A stretch of DNA of 64,000 nucleotides from Aphidius gifuensis (Eukaryota; Arthropoda; Insecta; Hymenoptera; Braconidae), in the NCBI RefSeq assembly GCF_014905175.1, contig NC_057791.1:15256177-15320176 (forward strand), given 5' to 3'. Shown in pieces: positions 24,701 to 35,081 of this stretch. Position 1 is the stretch's first letter. Each line of letters starts with the position of its first letter. The position numbers were made by a program, and so were the translations under genes. The notes below the pieces were generated by a model that was given only the letters and a program-made list of their open reading frames with translations, had not been told where the DNA came from and ran no database searches.

Positions 24701-25964
24701 ATTAAGCGATCAATCGACAAACCGACACTTTGGCATCAAACAAGCGCATCGTATAATTAATTTTCCGTAAGGCATCAAGTAGATCCGTTGAACCTCTAGT
24801 CAAAGTGTATTTTATCCTAAAGACCTGTCATGTGCTATTATCACCATAAATATCTTCATGCATTGTGTACAATTTCATTTACAATAAATAAATATATTTA
24901 TAAATTTTTTAGCTTCAAGTTTGAAGTTGTTTAAAGATACTGTAACAATAAAAAATGACTCAATATTTATTTGTATTTATTTTCAAATATTTTTTTGATA
25001 TTTAATAAAAAATATTATTGTGATCAAAAGCTAAAGTCACGAAGTGTTCAAACAATATCATTGCCTCGGGTTGAAGATTGCTCTTTCAACCAAAATAAGT
25101 TTTCTTTTTTTTTTACTCAGCAAATAGATTTCTTTATTGGATATTAACGAGTGTGAAAAATCAAGTGTAAATATTATCGTTATGAGTAGCATAGAGTAAA
25201 GTTTATTATTGGCATTTGAAAAATCTCAATTGTATCATTTTTATTGCAATATATCTTGAAGGTATTTTCTGTTACAGACTATATTTATAAAATATTTAAT
25301 TTGTTTAATTATTCAAGTATTAATGGTAAAATCAATCAAGAAAGTCTGATTCAATATCTTCTTAATAATAAAATTTATTTAAATTGAGTTCAAATTAAAT
25401 TTTAAACAAGTTGTGACTGTAAAAAGATATTTTTACTTTTGGAAAGTTAATTTATTTACGTGTGCATGTATACGAATATGTTGAGCTCATAACGATGCAA
25501 TTATTTACATATATTTTTCAATGATATATCCGAGAGGCTATTAATTGGTGTAGTAGCATGTAGTAAAGATGTAGTTACGTTTAGTTATATATAGTATTTG
25601 TACTTTTTTCACTACTTTTGTGAAAATATTTTTCCGAATTTCTTCATGATTACTTCAAATTTCTCCTTGATTACTCCAAATGGCAATATCCAAATACAGG
25701 CCCGTTTTACCCCGTCATAAAGGATGTGACTTATCCATTATGGCCTTTCTACTATTCGTAGTTCTCTTTTGCACTTCACCTAATTTTGGCTAGATTTGCC
25801 AAGTTCAAAATAAGGGACTTATTTTTTTTTCGTGAAAAGTTTTTTTTTTCATATTTTTTTAAAATTAATTTTGAATATTTCTCGTCACAAGTTAATTATA
25901 AGGGGGTAAAACTTAAAAAACTTAAAAAAAAATAATCACAAAAATAGTGTTAAACAAAAATCTC
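21749..25964. other. long AT-rich non-coding stretch
   Basis: More than 4 kb of very AT-rich DNA with no supported gene, repeat copy or island. Weak features only: a near-direct repeat TGATTACTTCAAATTTCT / TGATTACTCCAAATGGC at 25647-25685, and AT-rich palindromic bits around 20640-20900 and 24350. Nothing further seen. Confidence 0.45.
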
Positions 25965-26674
25965 TTTAAAATATTTCAGTCTGTCCATCACAACTTATTT
26001 AAGACGAACCAAAGAAACCAAATCCTTCATTTCTATAGAGTATACTTGAAACTACTGACGTTACGGTAATTCAAACAAGTATTAGCTATACTAGACTATC
26101 TTCCAGAAAACATAAAAAAAACTGCTAGAAAATATCGAGCAATTTCACGACGCAAAAATTACTATTAAACCAAGATAAATAAAGACAATAACTTTCTATT
26201 AATTAATAATGAGATTACTACCATTATCGGGTTTTCGAATACTCAAGTAGAAACTAATGTCCATTCGACGTCAATTTTAGACTTCAGAGACATCAATTGA
26301 CGTCAAATTGACATTGGCTTCTACCTGGGTAATATCATGCTAAATTAAACAAGCAACGATTCAATATGAGGGATGTGGCACAATTCGTTCAAAACAAAAT
26401 TAAGATACTAATATACTATCAAAAATGATGTGCGTCCAAGTTTTTGCCCGGATGAATATATTTTTTCATATATGCGAACAGAATTAAAAGTTGGTTTCCA
26501 AGTAGCCAAAATATATTAACTTTCAGTCAAGTTATGCAATTTAATGAAGAAATGGAAATTGATAAGATTGAACAACGACGACTCAGTATCACGATGACAA
26601 GTAATGACCAAAATTATCCATTTGATGTTATATTTAATAAACTTGTGAAAGATTTAAGTTTTTACAATTTATGA
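25965..26674 (+). pseudogene. decayed pogo/Tigger-like transposase, N-terminal part
   Basis: Segments in two plus frames line up in the order of pogo/Tigger transposases. At 26070-26165, FKQVLAILD then NIKKTARKY and ISRR resembles the Brinker/psq-type helix-turn-helix. At 26424-26516, PSFCPDEYIFSYMRTEL then GFQVAKIY resembles the CENP-B-type helix-turn-helix (acidic start, R, later G and V). At 26525-26671 there is RRLSI, a T, then Q, P, D and KL at the spacing of the family's segment leading to the DDE domain. Stops at 26067, 26166, 26517 and 26672 and at least two frame changes break it. A foldback element sits inside at 26244-26329. The DDE catalytic domain is not present downstream, so this is a dead 5' fragment. 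The family match is from memory of the pattern and was not searched. Confidence 0.5.
26244..26329. mobile_element. foldback mini-element, copy 2
   Basis: The arms are roughly 36 bp each: the left begins CAAGTAGAAACTAATGTCC; the right ends ACATTGGCTTCTACCTGGG, its imperfect complement. GACGTCAATT in the left arm pairs with AATTGACGTC in the right. The ends match the element at 13750. It lies inside the pogo-like remnant, so it inserted after, or together with, its decay. Confidence 0.65.
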
Positions 26675-26706
26675 GTGCAATGTGGTGGAACCTTAGTGTA
26701 AATGAT

Positions 26707-26938
26707 TTCTTCAATTTTCTCCGATTTTTTAAAAGCAGACAAAATCAAAAAAAATACGAACGAAAATCGGAGAAATTCAGAAAAAGTCGGAGATAATCAG
26801 AATAAATATTTTTCGTTTTTCTCCATTTTTTTTGCGAAATTTTACTTCAACAATATGCGGAGAAAATTGGGGTGAAGCGGAGTGAATCGGTAAAATTCCG
26901 GTAAAATCAGAGTAATGCGGGGAAAATCGGAGAAAAAT
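26707..26938. repeat. degenerate TCGGAG/GCGGAG short-period array
   Basis: About 230 bp in which AATCGGAGAAA-like words recur at roughly 10-12 bp steps: AAAATCGGAGAAATTC, AAGTCGGAGATAATC, ATGCGGAGAAAATTGG, GAAGCGGAGTGAATCGG, GGGGAAAATCGGAGAAA. The first copies are on the opposite strand (TTTTCTCCGATTTTTT near 26716). It looks like an old tandem array that has diverged. It lies directly downstream of the pogo-like remnant. Confidence 0.6.
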
Positions 26939-27279
26939 GTGTGCTACGGTCACTTAAAGGTCACTTGGATCTACTGTGTTGTCTAGACTGTAATCCACTA
27001 ATGGGATGCCTTGACAGCATTAATAACATTTAATAATAATAATAATAGTTTTAATGAAAAAGATTTATCAAAATTACTTTTCATGCAAGTTATAAATAAT
27101 GTCTGTCTGTCAAGAAATTTATCTACTTGAAAAAAATATACATAGATAAATATATTAATATTTCAATTATAAAGTTAAAAATTATTAGTCAAAAAACTCA
27201 GCAAAGCAGGCTTTTAGCTAGACTAGTCTCACCTCTATTTGTGAAAACGTGAGTAAGTTTGTAAAAAAATATTGATTTG
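26939..27279. other. AT-rich non-coding DNA
   Basis: Between the array and the next foldback, with AAT/TAA repeats near 27030. Nothing assignable. Confidence 0.45.
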
Positions 27280-27280
27280 A

Positions 27281-27390
27281 AAAAAATATTTATCCTGGAT
27301 ATACGCCATTTGGATAGTGCGTTACTGGTGTTATTCTTAAGAAGTTCCAGGATATATCCGACTGGCGTAAATCCAGGATAGATATTTTTT
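27281..27390. mobile_element. foldback mini-element of a different type
   Basis: The 35 bp arms, 27281-27315 and 27356-27390, match at 31 of 35 positions as inverted repeats, around the shared words ATCCTGGAT and ACGCCA. The central 40 bp is unique. TATCCTGGAT-type ends differ from the other foldbacks, so this is a separate family. No clear target duplication. Confidence 0.65.
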
Positions 27391-27784
27391 CGTGGGGGAA
27401 AAATGAATATCTTTAGTTCTAATTATTCTAATGTTTAGTTATCTTCGATAAAAATACTGTTATCAAGACATAATTAAATATAATTCTTCAAGAATAATAA
27501 TTTTATAGAAAGTATATTATTACCTTATTATGAATTAATAACTAATAATTAAATTTTCAAGCTATAAATCACTTTAAAATCGTTTGAAATATATATTCAT
27601 CCAAAAAGTTCAATCCACAAACTGGATCAGTTTTTCATTTAAAAATAATTATTTAAAACCAATCAATAAAAAACAAAAAATAATAATAATTCAATGGTCC
27701 TGATAATAAAAGCATGATGGTCTTTTTGTTGTTTTGTAATTGTTTTAAAAATATACAATAAATATAAATAATATAAAAACATGT
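27391..27784. other. AT-rich non-coding DNA
   Basis: AT-rich with A and TAA runs; no feature seen. Confidence 0.45.
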
Positions 27785-28125
27785 ATGAGTGTTAATGAGG
27801 CATTGATAAATCAGTCCCGGTATGTGTCGAAAACGAGGTGCTTGGTGCCTCTTTCCCATCCTCCCCCTCCTGCCAACCCAATGAAATCAATAATTATGGG
27901 GCCATTAGTAAAATTAATAAATTATACCTCACATTATGTGCATTGTGAGTCGTCGGGTTCGGTTTCGTAATACATTGTAAATCATATTAGTGAATAATCC
28001 ACATCACCATAACCATGCCGTGCTGGTTTTCGCGAATCCGCGTTTTGCACAAGAGCAAAAGTCAACCATTAACCAAGCACTGATCTATCGTTTCGACATT
28101 AACGACGAGTTCAGCATTCCCAGTA
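27785..28125 (+). promoter_or_regulatory. GC-richer island 9 with homeodomain/Exd-like sites
   Basis: Contains TTGATAAATCA (a TGATNNAT match, the Hox-Exd/Pbx core), AATCAATAATTATGGGG, and AATTAATAAATTATACC, between GC-rich parts such as CCATCCTCCCCCTCCTGCC. Later come CGCGAATCCGCGTTTTGC (an inverted CGCG word) and GTTTCGACATTAACGACG. A 61-codon ATG frame (27785-27970) overlaps but is unrecognised. Site motifs are seen; enhancer function is inference. Confidence 0.35.
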
Positions 28126-28270
28126 TGTCCAATGCATTGGGTATTCAATGATATACGCAATTATAATCACTGAATGTATAAACACTAAACGAGAGAGAAT
28201 ACACACACTGTAGTCGATTCATCTTCAAAATGTATGAGTTAAAATATATATGGAAAAAATAATAATAGTT

Positions 28271-28346
28271 ATGGTGATGGCAGTATCACTGGTGCTGATG
28301 ATAGTGGTGGTGTTGGTGATGATGATGACGATGATGGTGGTGGTGA
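28271..28346 (+). repeat. (GRT)n imperfect trinucleotide repeat
   Basis: GGT, GAT and GTT units predominate (for example GGTGATGATGATGACGATGATGGTGG). Any reading frame in it is an artefact of the repeat. Confidence 0.8.
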
Positions 28347-28854
28347 GTTTTGATGATAGAGATGAGGTCCTAGAGGAAGCTTCCATATTGACAAAAGTAG
28401 TTTCCTATTAACAAACCACTTTATTGAAATTTACTGTGTACAACACCCATGTATATAGATAATATTATATATATATAAATGTGTCATTAATTACTTGCTC
28501 CATAAAACCACTATATTCGCACTGATTATAAAATATTATTTTAATGTTTTACACATGAATCATAGACACATTAATAATATTTTCTTTAATTTCATCATCT
28601 AACTTTGCATTGATAGGTGCAGTATCACTCTGTCTGTTATTTTAATCAATAATCTTTTAATTTTAGTGAAATAAAAAATTTAAGATTCATTGTTCTATAT
28701 ATGAACTTGCAAGATATAATTTTGATAGTAAGATTAAAGAGCTTTTTTTGAATCAAAAACAGTAATATTAATAAATTAAGTGTAATCTTTTTTTTTTTTT
28801 TGATGAAATAAACAAGCTGACATTTGACTTGGTCTTTTTGTAGTTTAATGTAAC
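28347..28854. other. AT-rich non-coding DNA
   Basis: No feature seen apart from TA-rich runs. Confidence 0.45.
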
Positions 28855-29110
28855 ATCGTCATATGCCTGCTTTGCCAAAAGCTTAGTGGCAACGTTGAGG
28901 GTAGGTTACAACTTCCCATACTCATAGCCCTATGCCTTCCTAAATTGTAGCGCTTATATCAACGGACGACAGCAACGTTCTTGCTACCATAGCAAGTTTA
29001 TAAAGTTATAATTATTATCCTAGACGGGTATATGCTTGCAACGTAAAGATACAACTGAGATGGATGTACCAGACGACCATAGTACAGGTGGACTCCATTA
29101 AGACCGTAAA
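28855..29110. promoter_or_regulatory. GC-richer island 10 with X-box-like palindrome and three GCAACGT words
   Basis: GCAACGTT occurs at 28889-28896 and 28972-28979, and GCAACGTA at 29038-29045. CTTGCTA-CCA-TAGCAAG (28980-28996) is a perfect 7 bp inverted repeat resembling RFX X-box half-sites. No open frame is supported. It is the best candidate of the islands for a clustered-site element, but this rests on motif recognition alone. Confidence 0.35.
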
Positions 29111-31394
29111 ATATGTTCCACTAGATAGATTTGTTATTTATCGCTTACCTATTTAGATAATTTTCTCATAATCTATTTTAAGTATAAAAATATATTTACA
29201 ACAATTTGACAAGAAACTTTTAAAGTTAAATTTTATTTTGTTCAGTTTTATCAACAGTTCAATTTTATATATATTTCTAAAAATTTATTTCAAATGTGTA
29301 ATTGAATTGACTATTGTCATAACGTCCACAAAATATTAAAATATAAATTTTTTTTTAAAACCGAGGAATCAAAGAAAAATAAAAAATTGTTTAATAAATT
29401 TTACACATTAATGATACAGTTATTTTCATGAAAGTTGGTGAAAATGGTTGATGATAATTGAAGCCGTATCTTTTCAAAGTTAACGTCTTGAATTGTGTTT
29501 ATCATCAGGTGACAAATTTCATTGGTTTATATGTCACCAAGAAATTATTTTCCCTTGGTGCCATAATGTTTTTGTCTCTCTTTTTTTTTTTTTTTTTCAA
29601 CATCTGCAGCAAACAATCTTATTTTTTTTCTTCTTTTTCATATAACTTTTATAATTTTTTATTTAATTTATAAATAACTACTTCTTTTCCATTAAAAATA
29701 AAAATGTAATTCAGCTATAATTTTTTTTTTTTGTTTGATATTCCAGACGATATCATATTAATCGTGAAATTTTAAATTCCACCACAGCTTGTCATATTGA
29801 GTTGAATATATTGTAATTACAAAAATTAGTAAAAAAAAAAAAAAAAGTGTAATATCAAAAAAAATAAAAATAAATATAAAATAAGCATAGCAAAAGAAGA
29901 GAATAAGTGAATAGTTGATGGTAGGGGATGAAAAGAGTTGCCGGGCAGAAGGGTAGCTATAAAAGTTTATGCTCTCCATATGTTGTAATATACTCGGTAG
30001 AAAGCGGCAGCCGGGGGAATCGGTAAAATATGCGGGCAATAAGTATGGATTGTTATTAACACGGGGTGCGGTGTCCGCCGCGTTTCTGAATCCATTACCT
30101 CCGCATGGCGGCTAAAATACCGACCGATATATATCCATGGATGAGAGAGGAATGAGAGGAGTGAGTGAAACAAAAAAGAGACATAAAGAAAGACAAAGAG
30201 AGGGCAAGAGAATAAAAGGAAATGAATAAGGGAGAGAGGGAGATGTATACAGTGGTTGAGAGTCTGTGTGCATCACCTCTTCATCACCCTTCCTCTCATT
30301 CCCTCTTTACTCTTCTCTCCCTTTCTCCCATATACACAGACTCTGTACTATATTGGTACACAACGATGAAGAACACTGGACTGGAATGTATGAATGGATT
30401 AGCAGGTACGTTGGGGTTGTGGTTGAAATTACGATCGGATTTCGTGTACGTCCACTACTGCAGGATATACATTTTCATCCTCTACAATTTCCAACAATTA
30501 TCAGACATGTATGTATTTCTGATTTTGTTTGTTGTATATATATTCACACTCTAAAGTTCATTTTACTATTTTTTTTTTTGCTATAGAAACAATTTTAATT
30601 ACGTTTGTTTTTTTTTTGTATTATTTTTGTTTCAATAATTAACTTGAGATGTATAAATTTGTCAAGATGTACAAAGGTAAGAGTGTGTGAACATTGTTTT
30701 AATTTTAAAAACATTTAAAATAAAAAGATATATTATTTTGGTTAAATAAACCAACGATAGGTTGGTTCTGGTCTAGCATTAACTAGACGCAATCACGTTT
30801 GAGACTGTACTGTATAGTCATTGTTTAGAAAGAGTTATGTCCATGCTTGAATGGGACGATGAATAAAGGACAAAAGAGAATGAAGATTAACAGTTTACGT
30901 CATTCGGAGGCTAACCAAATGCTAGTGTGGATCAATCTTGTAAAAACCATTGTTAAATTTATATAAATAATTCAATCTATATATTTTGAGAGATTTTTTA
31001 TAAATTTTCTATCACTACATTTGTATTACTTGAGTTTATTTTTACTTGTGAATTTTTCTCATGTATGATGAGTGTTTTATTTTTTCCAGTAATCCAGGAG
31101 AGGTAGATAAAAATTATCAAAGTATTCATCGATTGACAGTACAGTGTTTTCCATCCAGAGGATAAATATTTTGATCTTTTTGGTGATTTGAAAAAAAATT
31201 CATTCGTAAAAATTGTTTGACTTTTGGGAATCCCTAAATTTATTGACTTTATCAGTTTGACCTAGATCAATTATCAAGTATATATTTATCAAAAATTAAC
31301 ATAAATGAAGAAAATAATAAAACACACATTGCCATTTTTCATTATAATCTTTATTATTTTTATTTTCATGTTTTTTTATTTTTCTTGACTTTAC
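29111..31394. other. AT-rich DNA with two GC patches
   Basis: Positions 29925-30140 hold GGCAGCCGGGGGAATCGG, GTGTCCGCCGCG and CCGCATGGCGGC (Pho/YY1-type ATGGCGGC at 30105-30112). Positions 30380-30480 hold TTACGATCGGATTTCGTG. Overlapping plus frames of about 110 codons (30222-30586) span the second patch in two phases; neither is recognised, and their ends are C/T- or T-rich. No gene call. Confidence 0.35.
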
Positions 31395-31660
31395 TAGTAC
31401 TCGTTGTGAAGCCATGGATGGCCTTGTCAGCAGTGTGGGGGTGAGCTGGAAACGGCGTGTCGGAAGAGACGGAGTTAACTCGGCTTGATTTACCCGACGG
31501 TTGGCGTAGCAAAAGCAAGCAAGCTCTAGACACGTAGCACCAGATTTAGTGAGACGTCGTGACGCCGCGACGGATACATAGATATCTTCCAGGGGTGTAC
31601 TCTTTTACCCTTTCTTCTTCCGCCTTTCATTCCCGCGTATCTCATACTCTCTTTTACCGT
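31395..31660. other. GC-richer island 11
   Basis: One of the most GC-rich segments: GAAACGGCGTGTCGGAAG, TTACCCGACGGTTGGCG, GAGACGTCGTGACGCCGCG. An ATG in good context at 31414 opens only 24 codons (MDGLVSSVGVSW...) and holds a donor-like GGGGTGAGC. Candidate regulatory or first-exon DNA; undecided. Confidence 0.3.
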
Positions 31661-32159
31661 GCTACATTTCGTCCAGAGTGTGTTCTGTCTCTATTTATTC
31701 TGAGAGTTTAAATGAAGAAAAGAAATACCAAGAGAAGAGAGTAAAGGGGGTGAGAAGGGTTGCTGTTTCACCCACAAACGGGAAGTAGCTTGAGCACGTA
31801 AATTAGAAATGCGACATGTCGAGACTGAAGTACGATAAAAATTCTACCATTCTCAGGCATTTTTTTTCTCTATTTTTTTTTCCATAAGAAATAATTCTTT
31901 TTAGATAGTTTGAATGACAAGAAAATATTTGTTTATTTGATAAAAAAAAAAAGTTATAATTCTGTTAGTATACTATTAGATTCACCTGTTAATTTTATAC
32001 TCATACACACATGGATACACAAAATATATATAGTAACAAACAATGGTTTAAAATTTTGCAGGCAAAACGCATACCCAAGTATTTATCGTTATCCGAAATA
32101 CATTCATTTTCATTCTAAACATTACGAAGAGCTGAAGCAAGAGAAGAAGAGGGGAAGAG
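31661..32159. other. AT-rich non-coding DNA
   Basis: Purine-rich and T-rich stretches. The plus frame at 31910-32167 is unsupported. Confidence 0.4.
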
Positions 32160-32335
32160 GGTATTAACAGAAGCCAATGATATAGTGACTATTACCGTCA
32201 CTACATACCGGGCACAGAGTGATGGCGGGTGACTGCGTGCCTCGATAGCACTAAGCCTTCGGCAGTAAAATCCATTGGTCTGGTGCCTGTGATCCAACCG
32301 TATCAATGCTGGTTGAACTGGTATGACCAACACTA
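32160..32335. other. GC-richer island 12
   Basis: Contains AGTGACTATTACCGTCACT, an imperfect inverted repeat (AGTGAC / GTCACT, at 32184-32202), and GTGATGGCGGGTGACTGCG. Frames are open on both strands (minus 32115-32333, GTG-type start), so neither is preferred. Followed by a CT microsatellite at 32344-32359. Confidence 0.3.
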
Positions 32336-32343
32336 GTTCCCTT

Positions 32344-32359
32344 TCTCTCTCTCTCTCTC
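32344..32359 (+). repeat. (CT)n microsatellite
   Basis: A short perfect CT run, seen directly. Confidence 0.85.
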
Positions 32360-33787
32360 AGTTTATCTATATATGTATCTTTGTCTGGTTACTTTTACAC
32401 AATTCTCTACTATCAAGCTTTTTGTCCGACAACCTTTTGTGTATACATGTTTAATTATTTTGTCTCTTATCCCACACTACTTCAATGTCTACTATTAATT
32501 TTTATTTTTTTATTTTGAAACAGTAAATACAAAAGCATTACTTGAATGCCATTTAATTCTGTCGTTATGTCAGTCAATCGTCTCATTAATTAAGACACTT
32601 TTGAACAAGAAGACAAAGGTAAAATAATAAAAAATTTAATGTATTATGTTGTTCACTGGATTTACACTTGGAAGATAATCAATAAATTAATATTTCTCAT
32701 GTCAATTTTGATGTAAAAAGACTTGATTTTAATTTAGCTTCTTAAAAAGTGAAATGTTTTTGATTGTTTGATTGTTTTTTGTCGTGGAAACTTTTTCTTT
32801 CAGTGCATAGATTTGAAGAGCTTTGATGAAATGAACATTTAATTTTTACTATTTTTTTAACAAGAAAATTGTTTATAATCATTGGTAAATTGATGGAATG
32901 CACAAAGATAAATAATTGCATCGCTAAAATGTCATCACAAGTGATAAATAATGTGCCACCATTTTCAATCACATTAAAATTATTAAAACAAAGAAAAAGT
33001 TTTTAAAAATTTGTATACCAATAGTTTGATATGATTATATTTTAACAAAATAAAATTTTAATTTTCTTTTCTAACTGTTGCATTATTATGTATATTTTTT
33101 TTTAATCAGAAGTATTCTTTAAAAAAAATAAAGTTGAGTAATTTCCAGTGATAAAAAGGTGCAGACGTCTTTTGAGTTATGCCTACGGCTGACTTTTAAA
33201 CTTTTTAAATATACATGCGATTGATGAGAATACCTTCACTATATATAAAGAGAAATATGCAGAGTGAAAAAGATTGAAAAAAGGAAAAAAAAAAAAAAGG
33301 GACAAAGCTTAAAAGCAGGATGTACAGAAATATAGATGAGAAAGGAAATTCATTCATGGTATAAAATTTTTGTTCGGTCAGACTAAAATTGCGTCTTTTC
33401 TAATTATCTTTGTCTAGTCTAATCGCTGGCTGACCAAACCAGTCAGATACAACCCTTTGAGAGAATATTCTGTACACCTTAATGCTTAACATACGTTAAT
33501 ACCTTACACACTACATACTTATGACAGCGGTTTGTACAAGGGTATACCAAATTATGCTTGTCAGCTCCATTATCCCAAAGGGTGATGGTAGATTCACTGT
33601 CACTTTTCCAAAGTCTCTCTATATAGAAATATAAACACTTGGACGCAATAAAATTCAATAAATTTTCATGTACTTTTTTAAATATATTTTCTCTAAAGTA
33701 GTGACAATTTTTAACCTTATATTAAATTAATTTATTAGTTTATATTAGACAATCCATGTCAACTCAGACACTCGAAAATTTTTTTTT
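32360..33787. other. AT-rich non-coding DNA
   Basis: No gene, repeat copy or RNA supported. The minus frame at 32742-32972 is unrecognised. Confidence 0.45.
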
Positions 33788-34399
33788 TTACGTAGGTGGG
33801 ACGCTTCGCGTCACCTACGTATTGGATTTGTCTACCGAAAATTAAAAAACGCTCTCATTTCTTAAGTAATTATCAGAGACACTTCGTGTTAGAACCAAAA
33901 GAAGCGTATTTTCAATCTCTTTAATTTGTATATTTTTGATTTTTTCTCAAATAATTATTAAAGTTGCCAGTGCTAAAAATGTTAAAAACCTTTTTTTCTT
34001 TTTTTTTTTTAATATTAAATAACTTTTTATCTGTAAGCGTGATCGATTTGCACCGACTAATTAAAAGTTTAAATCGCCGCTACTTTGAAATTGATATCTT
34101 TAAAACTCACGGAGTTATTAAAATTCTAATAGAAAAATTTGATGTGGCTGTTTTTTTCCCAATTTACATTGGAACCCAACAAAATCATGTTTTGTGGAGA
34201 TTCGACGCGCAGTGTTGGCAGCCCTGCTTAGTTCGTCTCACTCACACAGGTGAACATATGTTTATGATAAAATTTCGTAGTGTTGTGACTAAACAATATG
34301 ACATTTTATTTGAAAATAAAAAAATTTACACTAACTAATAATTGCACATAACCCACCGGAGTATTGAAAATTTTAATTTTCGTTATATATGATTTTTTT
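33788..34399 (+). repeat. interspersed repeat family B, copy 1
   Basis: About 610 bp that reappears inverted at 47919-48530 with high identity, including ATTAAAAAACGCTCTCATTT, GTAAGCGTGATCGATTTGC and the block from CGACGCGCAGTGTTGGCAG onward. The left end carries a hairpin (33789-33821). A plus frame is open across 33964-34338 (TTG-type start), and part of it is also open in copy 2. Differences between copies in that frame are both silent and replacement, and no known protein is evident. Probably a non-coding or long-dead mobile element of unknown class. Confidence 0.8.
33789..33821. repeat. terminal hairpin of family B copy 1
   Basis: TACGTAGGTG (33789-33798) and CACCTACGTA (33812-33821) are perfect complements. 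Inside them ACGC and GCGT pair around a TTC loop, with a 2-base GG bulge. Copy 2 keeps TACGTAGGTGGGACGCTTC but lacks the second arm. Confidence 0.75.
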
Positions 34400-34796
34400 T
34401 TTCTTGACTTTCTTTAGTACCAAAATAACTTTTCCACCATAAATTTTTCCATATTTTTTATAACTCTATTTTAAAAACAAACAATTTTTAATTAATTAAA
34501 TGAGTGAAAAAATTTTATTACACACTGAAAAAAAAATTCTGATCATTCAAGCTGTATAGAAATCTAAGGTTGGCATATCCAGATAAATACCATCCATTTT
34601 TCTCAAACAACTGACGTTCACTGATGTTAATCCAAGGGATTTAATTTGAGTTGTGACAATCAAATTAAATAATGGATATACAACTAAACTTTCGGTCACT
34701 TCAGTTGGATAAAAATGACATTGCAAAATAAAAATACAGCTGGATTAATGTGGACGTTAAGTTGGATTGACTGTAGAATTTTTTTAGCAGTAATTT
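34400..34796. other. AT-rich DNA, possible upstream part of a decayed frame
   Basis: A plus frame near 34540-34610 reads RNLRLAYPDKYHPFF before a stop and may belong with the decayed frame downstream, but nothing links them firmly. Confidence 0.25.
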
Positions 34797-35081
34797 CAAG
34801 TCAAATTAAACGATTTCACATAACTATTGTTCAGAGATTTGCCACTACAAGTATCTACACCTTTTGGCCCTTTAGTTACATTCACAAAATCAAGTGAAGG
34901 TAAAACTATTTGTGTAATACTCAAGCTTGAAAGAGCTTGAATACTGATGCCGAATGAAAGTAATAGTATGACACTAGGCATACTATTTTCAGAGAGACAG
35001 TATGAACAATTGCTGGATAATTCAATGAATGGAATGGCCATTAGTTTATGCCATTATCGAGGGTTAGTCAACATATTCTAA
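34797..35081 (+). pseudogene. decayed 95-codon reading frame, family uncertain
   Basis: A single plus frame holds protein-like text broken by TAA at 34821 and TGA at 34938 and ending with TAA at 35079. It reads LFRDLPLQVSTPFGPLVTF, EGKTICVILKLERA, then FSERQYEQLLDNSMNGM and LCHYRGLVN. The order of FGP, a V-L strand, an ER-Y patch and a terminal Y-(R/K)-G recalls a small multicopy arthropod open reading frame of unknown function. This recall is weak and unverified. A minus frame over the same bases (35041 to 34796) is uninterrupted, so strand choice is not certain. Likely a relic of a mobile or multicopy gene. Confidence 0.3.

Noticed and set aside
28271..28420. 48-codon M/V-rich frame
   Set aside because: It is a translation of the GRT trinucleotide repeat.
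30222..30586. Two overlapping plus frames of 106-110 codons
   Set aside because: Both phases are open over the same pyrimidine-rich and TATA-rich DNA, so neither is informative.
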